Shown here one piece after another: positions 35,568 through 44,465 of a stretch of 64,000 nt of DNA. The stretch lies in the NCBI GenBank assembly GCA_017798145.1, contig CP059069.1:3953226-4017225 (forward strand), given 5' to 3'. Every line of letters begins with the position of its first letter. Within the stretch, counting starts at the first letter, position 1. This stretch comes from Akkermansiaceae bacterium. GTDB taxonomy: Bacteria; Verrucomicrobiota; Verrucomicrobiia; Verrucomicrobiales; Akkermansiaceae. The position numbers and the translations under genes are program-made. The notes under the pieces were generated by a model. That model saw only the letters and a program-made list of their open reading frames with translations. It was not told the origin of the DNA and made no database searches.

Positions 35568-37934
35568 CTATCGGAACTTCAATCCTTCCAGTTTTCCAAT
35601 GGCATCCAGGATGGTCTTGTGTGCGGCATCGATTTCCGGGGTCTTCAGTGTGCGCTCAGGGGCACGGTAGTGGAAACGATAGGCGATGGATTTGCGGTCG
35701 GCGGCGATTTTTTCACCGGAGGGATCCGTGAAAATGGTGACGCATTCGTAGGAGGCCAGGAGGGGTTCTGCGGTTTTTTCCAAGATGGACTCGATGGATG
35801 CATTGGGGGTGGCGATGGGGAGTTCCAGGGCTGCATCGCGGGAGGAGCCGGGGAATTGCGGTAGATCGGAGACTTGGAAGCTGCGTGAGACGAGCTTGCG
35901 GAGCTTTCCGAGATCCAGCTCTGCGACGAAGACCGGGTGATCGAGGTCCAGCTCACGTTCGCGTGAGGGTAGGAGGCGGGCGAACACGCCGATGGTCTGG
36001 TCACCGGCCTTGATCTCCGCGGCGAGTGCGAAGTTTTCACGATCCTTGGGTTTGAGGGAAATGGGGTGGCCGGGAAGGAGGGCTGAGAGGATGGCCTTGG
36101 CATCGTAGGAATCCGCCGCTTGTTCTTTTTTTGCCCACGAGGGCGGAGTGGTGGGGCCGGAAATGAGGATGGCGAGCGTGTCGCTTTCCTGATCTTTGGC
36201 CTTGCCGCCGCCTGCGTTCCGGAATGCGCGGCCCATCTCGAAGAGGCGGAGGGACTTGGCCTGCTGGCGGGCGTTGCGGGCGGCAGATGCGACCAAACCG
36301 GGTACGAGGCTGGGGCGCATGATCGCGTGATCCTCGCTGAGGGGAGATTTCACGCGGATGAGATCGCCGTCCTGGAGGGGGCGGAGGGGGAGGATGTCGG
36401 TGAGCTGGTTTTCGGAAATGAGCTTGATGGTCTGGCACTCGTAGAGGCCGAGCGCGGCCATGCGGCGGCGCAGTATCATGTCTGCATCGTAGGCGGCATC
36501 CGTCTCGCTGATCGGCACGAAGGTTCCGAGGAGGCGGGAGGGAACGTTTGCGAGGCCGTGAACCCGGGTGATTTCCTCCGCGAGATCGATGTGGCGGGAG
36601 AGATCCTGGCGGAAGGATGGGATGGCCCATTTTCCTTCGGGGAGTTTTGTTAGGCCTAGGCGGGTTAGGATTTCCTCGGCGGCTTCGGTGGTGGTGGAGT
36701 TGCCGAGGAGGTGATGGAGGCGGGGAAGATCGAGAGAGACGGGAGAGGGGAGAGGGGGGAGATTTCCTGCGGTTTGGATTTCGGCTGCGTTCGCGGCGAT
36801 GAGTTTGATCGCGAAAGCCGCTGCGGGCAACACGCCTGCCGGATCGATTCCGCGCTCGTAGCGGTAGGATGAGTCGGAGGAAAGGGCGGTGCGGCGTGAG
36901 GTGCGGCGTATGCCGGATGGAGTGAAGTACGCCGACTCTAGTAGGATAGTGGTTGTGCTTTCCGTGACTCCGCTGTCGAGGCCGCCCATGACGCCGGCGA
37001 GGGCGAGGGCTGCGCCTGATTGGTCGGAGATGAGAAGATCTTCCGGTGTGAGGGTGTGTACGGATTCATCGAGGGCGGTGAATTGCTCGCCATCGTTAGC
37101 CTGACGGATGACGAGTGGGAGGCAGACCTTTGCGGCATCGAAGGCGTGGAGCGGTTGGCCGGTCTCGTGGAGGATGAAGTTGGTGATATCGACGATGTTG
37201 TTGATGGGGCGCAGGCCGATGGAGGTGAGGCGTTCCTTGAGCCAGGCGGGGGATTCTCCGACGCTTATCCCATCGATGCGGGTGGCGGTGTAGAACGGGC
37301 AGGAATCCGGGGCTTCGAGTTTTATGAAATCTTCCTTCGCCGGGGCGCTGTTTGCCTCTGCTGATTTTGCTGAGATAAGAGGTGTTTTGAGGAGTGTTGC
37401 CAACTCGCGAGCCATGCCTGCATGGGAGAGCAGGTCTGGGCGGTTCGGGGTGACCTCGAGTTCTAACAGGACGTCGGAATCGAAGAGGGTTTTCACCGGG
37501 ACACCGATGGGGGAGTCATCGGGGAGGATGAGGAGGCCGTCCTCGCCTTTGGGGAGGCCGATTTCCTCCGCTGCGGCGAGCATACCTTTGGACTCGACGC
37601 CGCGCATCTTGGTTTCGCCGATGACAAAACCGCCGAGGTCGGCTCCGGGGAGGCAGCAGGGAACCTTGTCGCCGACCTTGTAGTTTTTCGCGCCGCAGAC
37701 GATCTGGCGGAGTTGGCCTTCGCCGGCATCGACCTGGGTGACCTTGAGTTTATCTGCATCCGGGTGCTGGACGGCCTCCATGATCTGGGCTACGACAATT
37801 TTCTCCGAGGATATGCCCTTGGTGACGATGCCCTCCACCTCGACGCCGGCGAAGGTGAAGAGGTCGGAGATTTCGGCGATGGATTTGCCGGAAAGGTCGA
37901 GGTGGGTGGAGAGCCAGTTTAGGGAGATATTCAT
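35568..37934 (-). CDS. pheT: Phenylalanine-tRNA ligase beta subunit
   Basis: The product has 788 residues, the usual length. It starts MNISLNWLSTHLDLSGKSIA at the ATG at 37934. Visible domains are the tRNA-binding/EMAP-like domain (VAQIMEAVQHPDADKLKVTQ, about 40-150), B3/B4 editing domain (about 200-390; TATRIDGISVGESPAWLKER, NNIVDITNFILHETGQPLHA), B5 (about 400-470), the catalytic-like core and the C-terminal ferredoxin-fold anticodon-binding domain (SFQVSDLPQFPGSSRDAALE). With PheS it charges tRNA-Phe. In most bacteria pheT follows pheS closely; here a 476-base GxxExxY unit sits between them. Confidence 0.97.
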   Translation of the reverse strand: MNISLNWLSTHLDLSGKSIAEISDLFTFAGVEVEGIVTKGISSEKIVVAQIMEAVQHPDADKLKVTQVDAGEGQLRQIVCGAKNYKVGDKVPCCLPGADLGGFVIGETKMRGVESKGMLAAAEEIGLPKGEDGLLILPDDSPIGVPVKTLFDSDVLLELEVTPNRPDLLSHAGMARELATLLKTPLISAKSAEANSAPAKEDFIKLEAPDSCPFYTATRIDGISVGESPAWLKERLTSIGLRPINNIVDITNFILHETGQPLHAFDAAKVCLPLVIRQANDGEQFTALDESVHTLTPEDLLISDQSGAALALAGVMGGLDSGVTESTTTILLESAYFTPSGIRRTSRRTALSSDSSYRYERGIDPAGVLPAAAFAIKLIAANAAEIQTAGNLPPLPSPVSLDLPRLHHLLGNSTTTEAAEEILTRLGLTKLPEGKWAIPSFRQDLSRHIDLAEEITRVHGLANVPSRLLGTFVPISETDAAYDADMILRRRMAALGLYECQTIKLISENQLTDILPLRPLQDGDLIRVKSPLSEDHAIMRPSLVPGLVASAARNARQQAKSLRLFEMGRAFRNAGGGKAKDQESDTLAILISGPTTPPSWAKKEQAADSYDAKAILSALLPGHPISLKPKDRENFALAAEIKAGDQTIGVFARLLPSRERELDLDHPVFVAELDLGKLRKLVSRSFQVSDLPQFPGSSRDAALELPIATPNASIESILEKTAEPLLASYECVTIFTDPSGEKIAADRKSIAYRFHYRAPERTLKTPEIDAAHKTILDAIGKLEGLKFR

Positions 37935-37950
37935 GGTGATGGAGAGATTT

Positions 37951-37978
37951 GAACCGCCAAGACGCCAAGTGCGCCAAG
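37951..37978 (+). repeat. Left inverted repeat of the pheS/pheT insert
   Basis: The 28-base repeat starts GAACCGCCAAGACGCCAAGT and contains the heptamer CGCCAAG three times. It matches the reverse complement of 38399-38426 at 27 of 28 positions. It ends 16 bases upstream of the pheT start. Confidence 0.85.
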
Positions 37979-37997
37979 GAAGAAAAGGGTTTTGCAA

Positions 37998-38387
37998 CTA
38001 GGATTCCTTGAAGTTGTTGGCGATGCGCTTGATGCCGTTTTTGATTAGGACGGTGTTGAAGTTGATGAGAAAACCGAGGGTTTTTTCTGATAGCCTCAGG
38101 TAGGTCATCAGTTGGGCGTGGTGGATGGGTAGAATCTGCTCCACTGCTTTAAGTTCGATAATGATGGAGTCATTTACGAGGAGATCGAGGCGGTATCCTA
38201 TGTCGATGAAAGTGTCGTCGTAGTGAACGGGTTGAGGAATCTGGCGATCCACTTTGAGTCCGCGTTTTTTCAGCTCATGAGCTAGGCAAGCTTCATAGGC
38301 ACTCTCAAGTAATCCGGGTCCTAGTTTGGTGTGAACCTTGAAAGCACAGTCAACGATCACGGATGCAATCTCATCAATCGTATTCAT
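37998..38387 (-). CDS. GxxExxY-family protein, PD-(D/E)XK nuclease-like
   Basis: The 129-residue protein carries the family signature in KLGPGLLESAYEACLAHELK (Gly-x-x-Glu-x-x-Tyr, about residues 24-30), followed by YRLDLLVNDSIIIELKAVE, where Asp and Glu-x-Lys are spaced as in PD-(D/E)XK nucleases, and HHAQLMTYLRLSEKTLGFLI. The biochemical role of GxxExxY proteins is not established. The gene fills an inverted-repeat-bounded insert between pheS and pheT, on the same strand as both. Its AT content is visibly higher than that of the flanking genes, consistent with acquisition. Confidence 0.88.
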   Translation of the reverse strand: MNTIDEIASVIVDCAFKVHTKLGPGLLESAYEACLAHELKKRGLKVDRQIPQPVHYDDTFIDIGYRLDLLVNDSIIIELKAVEQILPIHHAQLMTYLRLSEKTLGFLINFNTVLIKNGIKRIANNFKES

Positions 38388-38398
38388 AGGATTAGAAA

Positions 38399-38426
38399 CT
38401 TGGCGAACTTGGCGTCTTGGCGGTTC
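38399..38426 (-). repeat. Right inverted repeat of the pheS/pheT insert
   Basis: On the minus strand this reads GAACCGCCAAGACGCCAAGT then TCGCCAAG, differing from the left copy only at the base after the first 20. It starts eight bases beyond the pheS stop and 12 bases upstream of the GxxExxY ATG. Confidence 0.85.
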
Positions 38427-38434
38427 GAAATTCT

Positions 38435-39451
38435 TCAGGCGAACTGCGAGAGGAAGCGGATGTCGTTTTCTATCAGGAGGCGGATGTCCTTGATGCCCCA
38501 GCGGATCATGGCGAGGCGGTCCAGACCCATGCCGAAGGCGTAGCCGGTTAGGGTTGCGGGGTTGAGGGCTTTGTCCTTGCGGGTGGCGTTGATGGCTTCG
38601 AAGACGGCGGGATCGACCATGCCGCAGCCGGCGACCTCGATCCAGCGGGCGGGCTGGCCTTTGACCTGGAGTTTCACGTCGATCTCGAAGGACGGCTCGG
38701 TGAAGGGGAAGAAGTGGGGGCGGAAGCGGACTTCGGTGGTGGTGCCGAACATTTCCCGGAAGAAATATTCGAGGGTGCCTTTGAGGTCGGGGAGAGTGAC
38801 ATCGGTATCGACGTAGAGGCCTTCGAGCTGGTTGAAAACGGAGAGGTGTGTCGCATCGATTTCATCGCGGCGGTAGGCGGAGCCGGGGGCGATGATGCGG
38901 ATGGGCGGGGTGGCGGTCTCCATGGTGCGCACCTGGACGCTGGAGGTGTGGGTGCGGAGTAGTTTTCCGGAATCGAAATAGAAGGTGTCCTTTTCGTTGC
39001 GAGCCGGGTGGTCGGCGGGGGTGTTGAGCGCGTCGAAGCAATGGAACTCGTCCTCGATCTCCGGGCCATCGGCGAGGGCGAAGCCCATGCGCCGGAGGAT
39101 CTGGATCGCCTCGTCGCGGATCTGTGTGAGGGGATGGAGGGCACCGGTGGGGAGGGCGCGGGCGGGGAGGGTGATGTCGGTGCCGGACAGGGCGGCGCTG
39201 TCTGCGATGGACTGCAGGACGGATTGCTTGTCGTCGAGGGCGGTGGTGATGGCGGTGCGCGCGGCGTTGAGGGACTGGCCGAAGGCGGCTTTTTCCTCGT
39301 TGGGGATGTCCTTGATGAGGGTGCCGGCCAGGGAGAGTGAGCCTTTTTTTCCGAGGACGGCAACGCGGGCGTCCTCAAGGCTGCGCGGATCGCTTGCGGC
39401 GGCGATGAGTTCTAGGGCTTGTGTCTGGATGGAGGCGATCTGCTCGTTCAT
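38435..39451 (-). CDS. pheS: Phenylalanine-tRNA ligase alpha subunit
   Basis: The 338-residue product has an N-terminal coiled-coil tRNA-binding region (about 1-85) and the class II catalytic core. Motif 2 lies in SAYRRDEIDATHLSVFNQLE; RFRPHFFPFTEPSFEIDVKL and the final GYAFGMGLDRLAMIRWGIKD (motif 3) are diagnostic. Start is the ATG at 39451 (MNEQIASIQTQALELIAAAS); the open frame extends upstream to 39604 without similarity. It forms the alpha2-beta2 enzyme with PheT. Confidence 0.97.
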   Translation of the reverse strand: MNEQIASIQTQALELIAAASDPRSLEDARVAVLGKKGSLSLAGTLIKDIPNEEKAAFGQSLNAARTAITTALDDKQSVLQSIADSAALSGTDITLPARALPTGALHPLTQIRDEAIQILRRMGFALADGPEIEDEFHCFDALNTPADHPARNEKDTFYFDSGKLLRTHTSSVQVRTMETATPPIRIIAPGSAYRRDEIDATHLSVFNQLEGLYVDTDVTLPDLKGTLEYFFREMFGTTTEVRFRPHFFPFTEPSFEIDVKLQVKGQPARWIEVAGCGMVDPAVFEAINATRKDKALNPATLTGYAFGMGLDRLAMIRWGIKDIRLLIENDIRFLSQFA

Positions 39452-39600
39452 GGGAGGCGCACTGGATAGCGGAGCAGGCGGCGCGGGGCAAGGGTTTGAT
39501 TCGGGCTGGGGGATGTGGCCGTTCCATCGGTTCCCTGGCAGCGCATTTCGCTGAGGCGGGTTCTTGTGGGGAGAACCGCGCCGTGCTGGAAACGATAGTA

Positions 39601-41991
39601 TCAATCCTTGATGCTGCGCATTTCCACAGTGGCAGTTTCCTTTTCGAGCTTGGCGATGATTTTACCGATCCGGTCGATATGGGCTTGCATGCCTTTGGCC
39701 TCGCCGTGCGAAGCGAGATCTTTCTCGAGTTGTTTCAGGCGCGGGATGAGCGGTTTTGCGGCGGCACCGTAGGCTTCGATGCTGTTCAGGCAGCCCTTGA
39801 TCCTGTCCTGCTTGCCCCAGTTTTGGATATCCATGACGTCGATGCAGAGCGGGAGCCCCTCCCGGATGCGGTGCTTGGCGAGGATGGCGACGCCTGCGAG
39901 GCGGACTTGACCGGCGAACATGATGCCGCTTGGTGCGGGCTTGACGATGGCTTCATAAATGGCGGGGAGGAGGGGTTTGATTTCCTCGTAGCTGAGTTTT
40001 CCGTAGATGCCAGAAACGGTGCCACGGGCGCGACCGTCCTCGTTGCGGAGGCCTGCGGCGACGGCCTGACGGAGGAGATCCTTGTCCACGGATGCGATGT
40101 CTGCGCGCCTGAGCATTTCCCCGAAGACGGTGAAGCTGAGGTAGCGCTGTTCCATGGCGCGCGGATCTTCCTTGGTGGGACCCTTGGCGATCATGGTGAG
40201 CAGTTCCGGGAGGGCGACCATGGCTGGCTCGCCGATCTTGGCCAGCGCTTCCGCCGCCTTGATGCGTAACCATAGGTCTTCGTCCTTAAGGCACTCGCGC
40301 AGCGCGGGGACGGCGGGTGCTGATGCGCCGCCGAGCTTGGCAAGCGCATCGCAGGCGCCGTAGCGGGTTTCGGTTTGCTTGGCATTGAGCATTTTCACGA
40401 GGGCATCGACGGGCGGCGGGTTGCCCTTGCGGCGGGCGAGCGCCATGGCGGCGCGGTCGCGGACTACGGGAGACCAGCTGGAGAGGCTTTCGAAAAGCTG
40501 GTCGCCGCTGAGGGAGTCGTAGGCTTCGTTGCGGTTTTTGTTAGACCAGCCGCGTCCGTCCAGGACGATGGCCTGTGCCTCTGCGGCATTGAGCTGTGGG
40601 GCTACGCCGGTTTTTTTCCCGGTGAGCATGATTTTCTTGAGAGGCATGGCGTAGGCGAGCAGGTAGGAACCGGTGGCGTCCCAGTTCCGGGTGCTGTCTG
40701 GTTTCATCTGCGGCGGGCCCTGGTGGGTGAAGGTGCCGTCCCAGCGGCGGGCGAAATCGAAAGACCATGCGCCGAACTCCTTCATCCATGCGCCGGTGGC
40801 GTGGGGGCCGGACTGGACGACGCCGGGGACGGCCCAGGTCATGTTCCAGAAATTTCCGGTGTGGCCGGTGTCGCGCTCGTTGCCGTGGGTGGCGAGGGAC
40901 ATGCGGGAGAAATACTCCGCACCTTCCTTGTCGCCGAGGAGGTTGAAAAGGACGGCGGCCATGCCGTTCTTGCCGTTGTCATCGTGAGTCTGGATCCATG
41001 GGGAGTGGTCGCCGTAGGGGATGGATCCCTTGCCTATGTAGAAATGTAGCAGCCTGATGCTGCGCTCGATGGCCATCGAGATCTCCGGGTCTTTTACTCC
41101 GGCCTCGCGGGAGAGGACAAGCGATGTGGTGAGCGGGACGCCAGGTGCGTTCATCATGCCGTAACCGACGAGGCGACCGTCATCGCCTGCGAATTTGTGG
41201 CCCCATGAGCCGACGATGCTTTGGCCGTTTGCGGCGGAAAGTGCGAGCCTGCGGAGGCCGGGCATGACGGAATCGTCACCGGTGGCCATGTGGTATTCCG
41301 CGAGGAGTGCGATGACGTATCCGTAATACCATGTGGCCATGCTATCGGCGGAGTAGCCGGAAGCCCACTGTGCTTCCCTTTTCACGAGGGGGAGATATGC
41401 GGGATCGCCGCTGGCGAGGAGGGCGAGGGCGTTAAGTGAGCGGGTGATGGGGCTTTGCTTTTCGTATCCGGGTTGTGCGGCGCGCTTCGCGAGTGCGGCA
41501 CAGCCTTGTTTCAGGATGAGGGCGGATTTCGGGCAATCGAAGGGTGCGGTGGCGGAGTATGCGCCGAGGACGGGGAGCTTGAGGGAGATGTTTTGCTCCT
41601 TGCCCGCCTTCCAGATGATGAGGGACAGCTCTCCGGTTTTTTCCTCGGCGGCGGTGAGTGCCTTTCCGAACTCTGTGCGTGGATCGTAGGAAAACTTTTT
41701 CCCGGCAACCCCGAGGATGACATCGCCGACGGCGAGGACGCCGTCCGCCGGGGAGCCCTTGTCCACCGTGGTGATGTAGATTTGGCGGGCATCGGAGGTT
41801 TCGAGTTTGTCGCTGTAGATCCAGCCGCGCATGCCGGTGGCTCCAAGGGTCCAGTCGTGGTTGGCTCCCTCTGGGATGGGGTCGCCCTTGGTGAAGTCCG
41901 GTTTTGACATCGTGCCCTTGGGCGCTGCGTGGCAGGGCAGGACGGACGCTAGGCTGAGTATGGCGATCGGTATCCGGAAAATGTGTTTCAT
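39601..41991 (-). CDS. Exported PDZ / alpha-toroid / HEAT-repeat protein (DUF6288-like), copy 2
   Basis: The product has 796 residues with a signal peptide (MKHIFRIPIAILSLASVLPC). After GDPIPEGANHDWTLGATGMR follows a PDZ-like domain (about 50-135; VDKGSPADGVLAVGDVILGV), then a large helical toroid with conserved His/Asp/Trp clusters (GSWGHKFAGDDGRLVGYGMM, YGDHSPWIQTHDDNGKNGMA, HGNERDTGHTGNFWNMTWAV), and C-terminal HEAT repeats (about 520-780). It is a close paralogue of the gene upstream at 42015-44417. The DUF6288 assignment is from memory of family features. Probably periplasmic; catalytic activity unknown. Confidence 0.75.
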   Translation of the reverse strand: MKHIFRIPIAILSLASVLPCHAAPKGTMSKPDFTKGDPIPEGANHDWTLGATGMRGWIYSDKLETSDARQIYITTVDKGSPADGVLAVGDVILGVAGKKFSYDPRTEFGKALTAAEEKTGELSLIIWKAGKEQNISLKLPVLGAYSATAPFDCPKSALILKQGCAALAKRAAQPGYEKQSPITRSLNALALLASGDPAYLPLVKREAQWASGYSADSMATWYYGYVIALLAEYHMATGDDSVMPGLRRLALSAANGQSIVGSWGHKFAGDDGRLVGYGMMNAPGVPLTTSLVLSREAGVKDPEISMAIERSIRLLHFYIGKGSIPYGDHSPWIQTHDDNGKNGMAAVLFNLLGDKEGAEYFSRMSLATHGNERDTGHTGNFWNMTWAVPGVVQSGPHATGAWMKEFGAWSFDFARRWDGTFTHQGPPQMKPDSTRNWDATGSYLLAYAMPLKKIMLTGKKTGVAPQLNAAEAQAIVLDGRGWSNKNRNEAYDSLSGDQLFESLSSWSPVVRDRAAMALARRKGNPPPVDALVKMLNAKQTETRYGACDALAKLGGASAPAVPALRECLKDEDLWLRIKAAEALAKIGEPAMVALPELLTMIAKGPTKEDPRAMEQRYLSFTVFGEMLRRADIASVDKDLLRQAVAAGLRNEDGRARGTVSGIYGKLSYEEIKPLLPAIYEAIVKPAPSGIMFAGQVRLAGVAILAKHRIREGLPLCIDVMDIQNWGKQDRIKGCLNSIEAYGAAAKPLIPRLKQLEKDLASHGEAKGMQAHIDRIGKIIAKLEKETATVEMRSIKD

Positions 41992-42014
41992 GGGTTCTGG
42001 GAAAATGGTGTGGG

Positions 42015-44417
42015 TCAATTTGTGGCCTGGATACGTGTGAGTTTCGGGAGGTCGGTGGATGCGTTGATGGTCTTGATTGCATCACGGAGGTTCTCCGCTT
42101 TCTGCAAGCTGAGGTGTTTTGGGAAACCCCTTTCGCCCGCTGCGAATGTGGCGGCGGTCTTTTCAAGATCGGGAACCACCTTTTTCGCATGCGCCCCGTA
42201 GCTGAGGAGAATTTTCAGGATTTCCGGGGTGCGCTTTTCGCTGGCCCAAGGGTTCTGGAGGCTGATGTAATCGGCGCAGGCCCGGATGCCTTCCTCGGCG
42301 CGGTGGGCGCTGAGGATCTGGAGTCCTTCCATGCGGATCTGGTCTGCGAACATGATCCCGCTGGGGGCGGGGTGGACGACGGCATTGAGGACGGCGGGGA
42401 GCAGGGGTTCGATTTCCGAATGGCTGAGTTTCCTGTACACCGAGCCGATGCTGCCGCGCGCGCGTCCATCCTCGTTTTTCAATCCTGCGGTGACCGCCCG
42501 GAAGAGGAGATCCTTGTCGACCCCCTCGAGCGAAGCCTGCCGGAGCATTGTCCCGAAAACGGCGAAGCTGAGGTAGCGCTGCTCCATGCCGCGCGGATCC
42601 TCCTTGGTGGGGCCAACGGCGAGCATGGTGAGGAGATCCGGCAGGGTTGCCATGGCCGGTTGGCCGATGGCCGCCAAGGCTTCCGCGGCCTCGACGCGCA
42701 GCCACATGTCCTTTTCCTTGAGGAGGTTGCGCAGTGCGGGAAGGGCGGGAGCGGCATCGCCGCCAAGTTTGGTGAGAGCCTCGCAGGCACCGTAGCGTGT
42801 TTCCAGCGAGGTGGAGCCGAGCAATGCGATGAGTGCGGGGACCGTGGCTTTCCTGTCCTTGCGGCGGGCGATGGCCATGGCGGCGCGGTTGCGGACGACG
42901 GGAGACCAGCTGCCGAGGCACTCGAGGAGTTCATCGCCCGCGAGTGCATCGTAAGCAGCGAAGCGGTTCTTGTTGGACCAGCCCTTGCCATCGTTGATGA
43001 TGGAGGCGGCTTCCTTGGGATCGAGCTGGGGCACTATGGACGGGCGTTTTCCGGTCAGGACGGTTTTTTTCAGGGGCATGGCGTAGGCCAGGAGGTAGGC
43101 ACCGGTGGCATCCCAGCCGCGGGTGCTATCGCCGTCCTTTTCCGGCGGACCCTGGTGAGGGAATGCTCCATCCCAGCGGCGTGCGAGATCGAAGGACCAG
43201 GCGCCGAATTCCTTCATCCATGCGCCGGTGGCGTGTGGGCCGGACTGGACGATGCCGGGGACGGCCCAGGTCATGTTCCAGAAGTTCCCGGTGTGGCCGG
43301 TATCGCGCTCGTTGCCATGGCAGGCGAGGGACATCCTGGAGAAATACTCGGCTCCGGCGGTTTCATCGAGGATGTTGAAAAGGACGGCGGCCATGCCGTT
43401 CTTGCCGTTGTCATCGTGGTTTTCCATCCATGGGGCGTGGTCGCCGTAGGGGATGGAGCCCTTGCCGACGTAGAAGCGCAGGAGTTTCATGCTGCGCTCG
43501 ATGGCCATGGAGATTTCCGGGTCATTTACTCCGGCCTTGCGGGCGAGGACAAGGGAGGTGGTGAGGGGGACGCCGGGTGCGTTCATCATTCCGTAGCCGA
43601 CGAGGCGGCCGTCCCCACCGGCGAACTTGTGGCCCCATGAGCCGACGATGCTCTGGCCGGTTGCGGCCTCCATGGCGAGGCGGCGGAGGCCGGGTTTTAC
43701 GGAATCGTCTCCGGTGGCCATGTGGTATTCCGCGAGGAGGGTTATGACATACCCGTAGTACCAGGTGGCCATGCCTTCATCGGAAAACCCGGCGGCCCAT
43801 TCCGCTTCCCTTTTTACGAGGGGGAGGTGCTGCGGGTTTCCGCCGGCGAGGAGTGCGAGGGCGTTGAGGGAGCGGGTGATGGGGCTTTGGCGCTCGTAGC
43901 CCGGCTCACCCATGCGTTCTGCGAGCGCGGTGCAGCCTTGTTTCAGGATGAGGGCGGACTTGGGGCAATCGAAAGGCGCGGTGGCGGAGTATGCGCCGAG
44001 GACGGGGAGCTTGAGGCTGACGGTTTGCTCCTTGCCCGCCTTCCAGGCGATGAGGGAGAGCTCACCGCTTTTCTCCTCGGCTGCGGTGAGCGCCTTGCCG
44101 AACTCCGTGCGCGGATCGTAGGAAAACTTTTTCCCGGCGACACCGAGGATCACATCGCCGACTGCGAGGATGCCGTCCGCCGGGGAGCCCTTGTCCACGA
44201 TGGTGATGGAGATTTGGCGCGCGTCCGAGGTTTCGAGTTTATCGCTGAACATCCAGCCGCGCATGCCGGTGGCGCCGAGCGTCCAATCATGGCGCGCGCC
44301 TTCCGGGATGGGATCGCCTTTCGTGAAATCCGGGTTCGGCATTGCGCCCCTTGGGCCTGCCGCGTGGCAGGGGATGATGAGGAGGGCGGAGAGAAAGGCG
44401 GGCAGAATGCGGATCAT
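42015..44417 (-). CDS. Exported PDZ / alpha-toroid / HEAT-repeat protein (DUF6288-like), copy 1
   Basis: The product has 800 residues from the ATG at 44417 with signal peptide MIRILPAFLSALLIIPCHAA. The N-terminal half is almost residue-for-residue the same as the downstream paralogue (for example GDVILGVAGKKFSYDPRTEF and YSATAPFDCPKSALILKQGC in both), with greater divergence in the last 150 residues. The toroid motifs HGNERDTGHTGNFWNMTWAV and GDHAPWMENHDDNGKNGMAA are retained. The downstream copy starts 23 bases after this stop, so the pair is a tandem duplication in one operon. Confidence 0.75.
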   Translation of the reverse strand: MIRILPAFLSALLIIPCHAAGPRGAMPNPDFTKGDPIPEGARHDWTLGATGMRGWMFSDKLETSDARQISITIVDKGSPADGILAVGDVILGVAGKKFSYDPRTEFGKALTAAEEKSGELSLIAWKAGKEQTVSLKLPVLGAYSATAPFDCPKSALILKQGCTALAERMGEPGYERQSPITRSLNALALLAGGNPQHLPLVKREAEWAAGFSDEGMATWYYGYVITLLAEYHMATGDDSVKPGLRRLAMEAATGQSIVGSWGHKFAGGDGRLVGYGMMNAPGVPLTTSLVLARKAGVNDPEISMAIERSMKLLRFYVGKGSIPYGDHAPWMENHDDNGKNGMAAVLFNILDETAGAEYFSRMSLACHGNERDTGHTGNFWNMTWAVPGIVQSGPHATGAWMKEFGAWSFDLARRWDGAFPHQGPPEKDGDSTRGWDATGAYLLAYAMPLKKTVLTGKRPSIVPQLDPKEAASIINDGKGWSNKNRFAAYDALAGDELLECLGSWSPVVRNRAAMAIARRKDRKATVPALIALLGSTSLETRYGACEALTKLGGDAAPALPALRNLLKEKDMWLRVEAAEALAAIGQPAMATLPDLLTMLAVGPTKEDPRGMEQRYLSFAVFGTMLRQASLEGVDKDLLFRAVTAGLKNEDGRARGSIGSVYRKLSHSEIEPLLPAVLNAVVHPAPSGIMFADQIRMEGLQILSAHRAEEGIRACADYISLQNPWASEKRTPEILKILLSYGAHAKKVVPDLEKTAATFAAGERGFPKHLSLQKAENLRDAIKTINASTDLPKLTRIQATN

Positions 44418-44465
44418 GTCGGTAACTGTTCGTGGAATTTCATGGGTATCTTACAAACTGCGAGA

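Larger units (their letters stand above)
37951..38426 (-). mobile_element. Candidate GxxExxY mobile unit bounded by 28-bp inverted repeats
   Basis: A 476-base unit made of two near-identical inverted repeats around one gene occupies nearly the whole gap between pheS and pheT. The right repeat begins eight bases after the pheS stop. I see no clear target-site duplication: the outer flanks read AGATTT on the left and GAAATT on the right, which only lengthen the inverted repeat. Mobility is inferred from the structure and from the split of a normally contiguous gene pair. Confidence 0.55.

Noticed and set aside
37951-38426. The inverted repeats as a pheS terminator
   Set aside because: The arms are 420 bases apart with a gene between them and no T run; a terminator hairpin is not possible.
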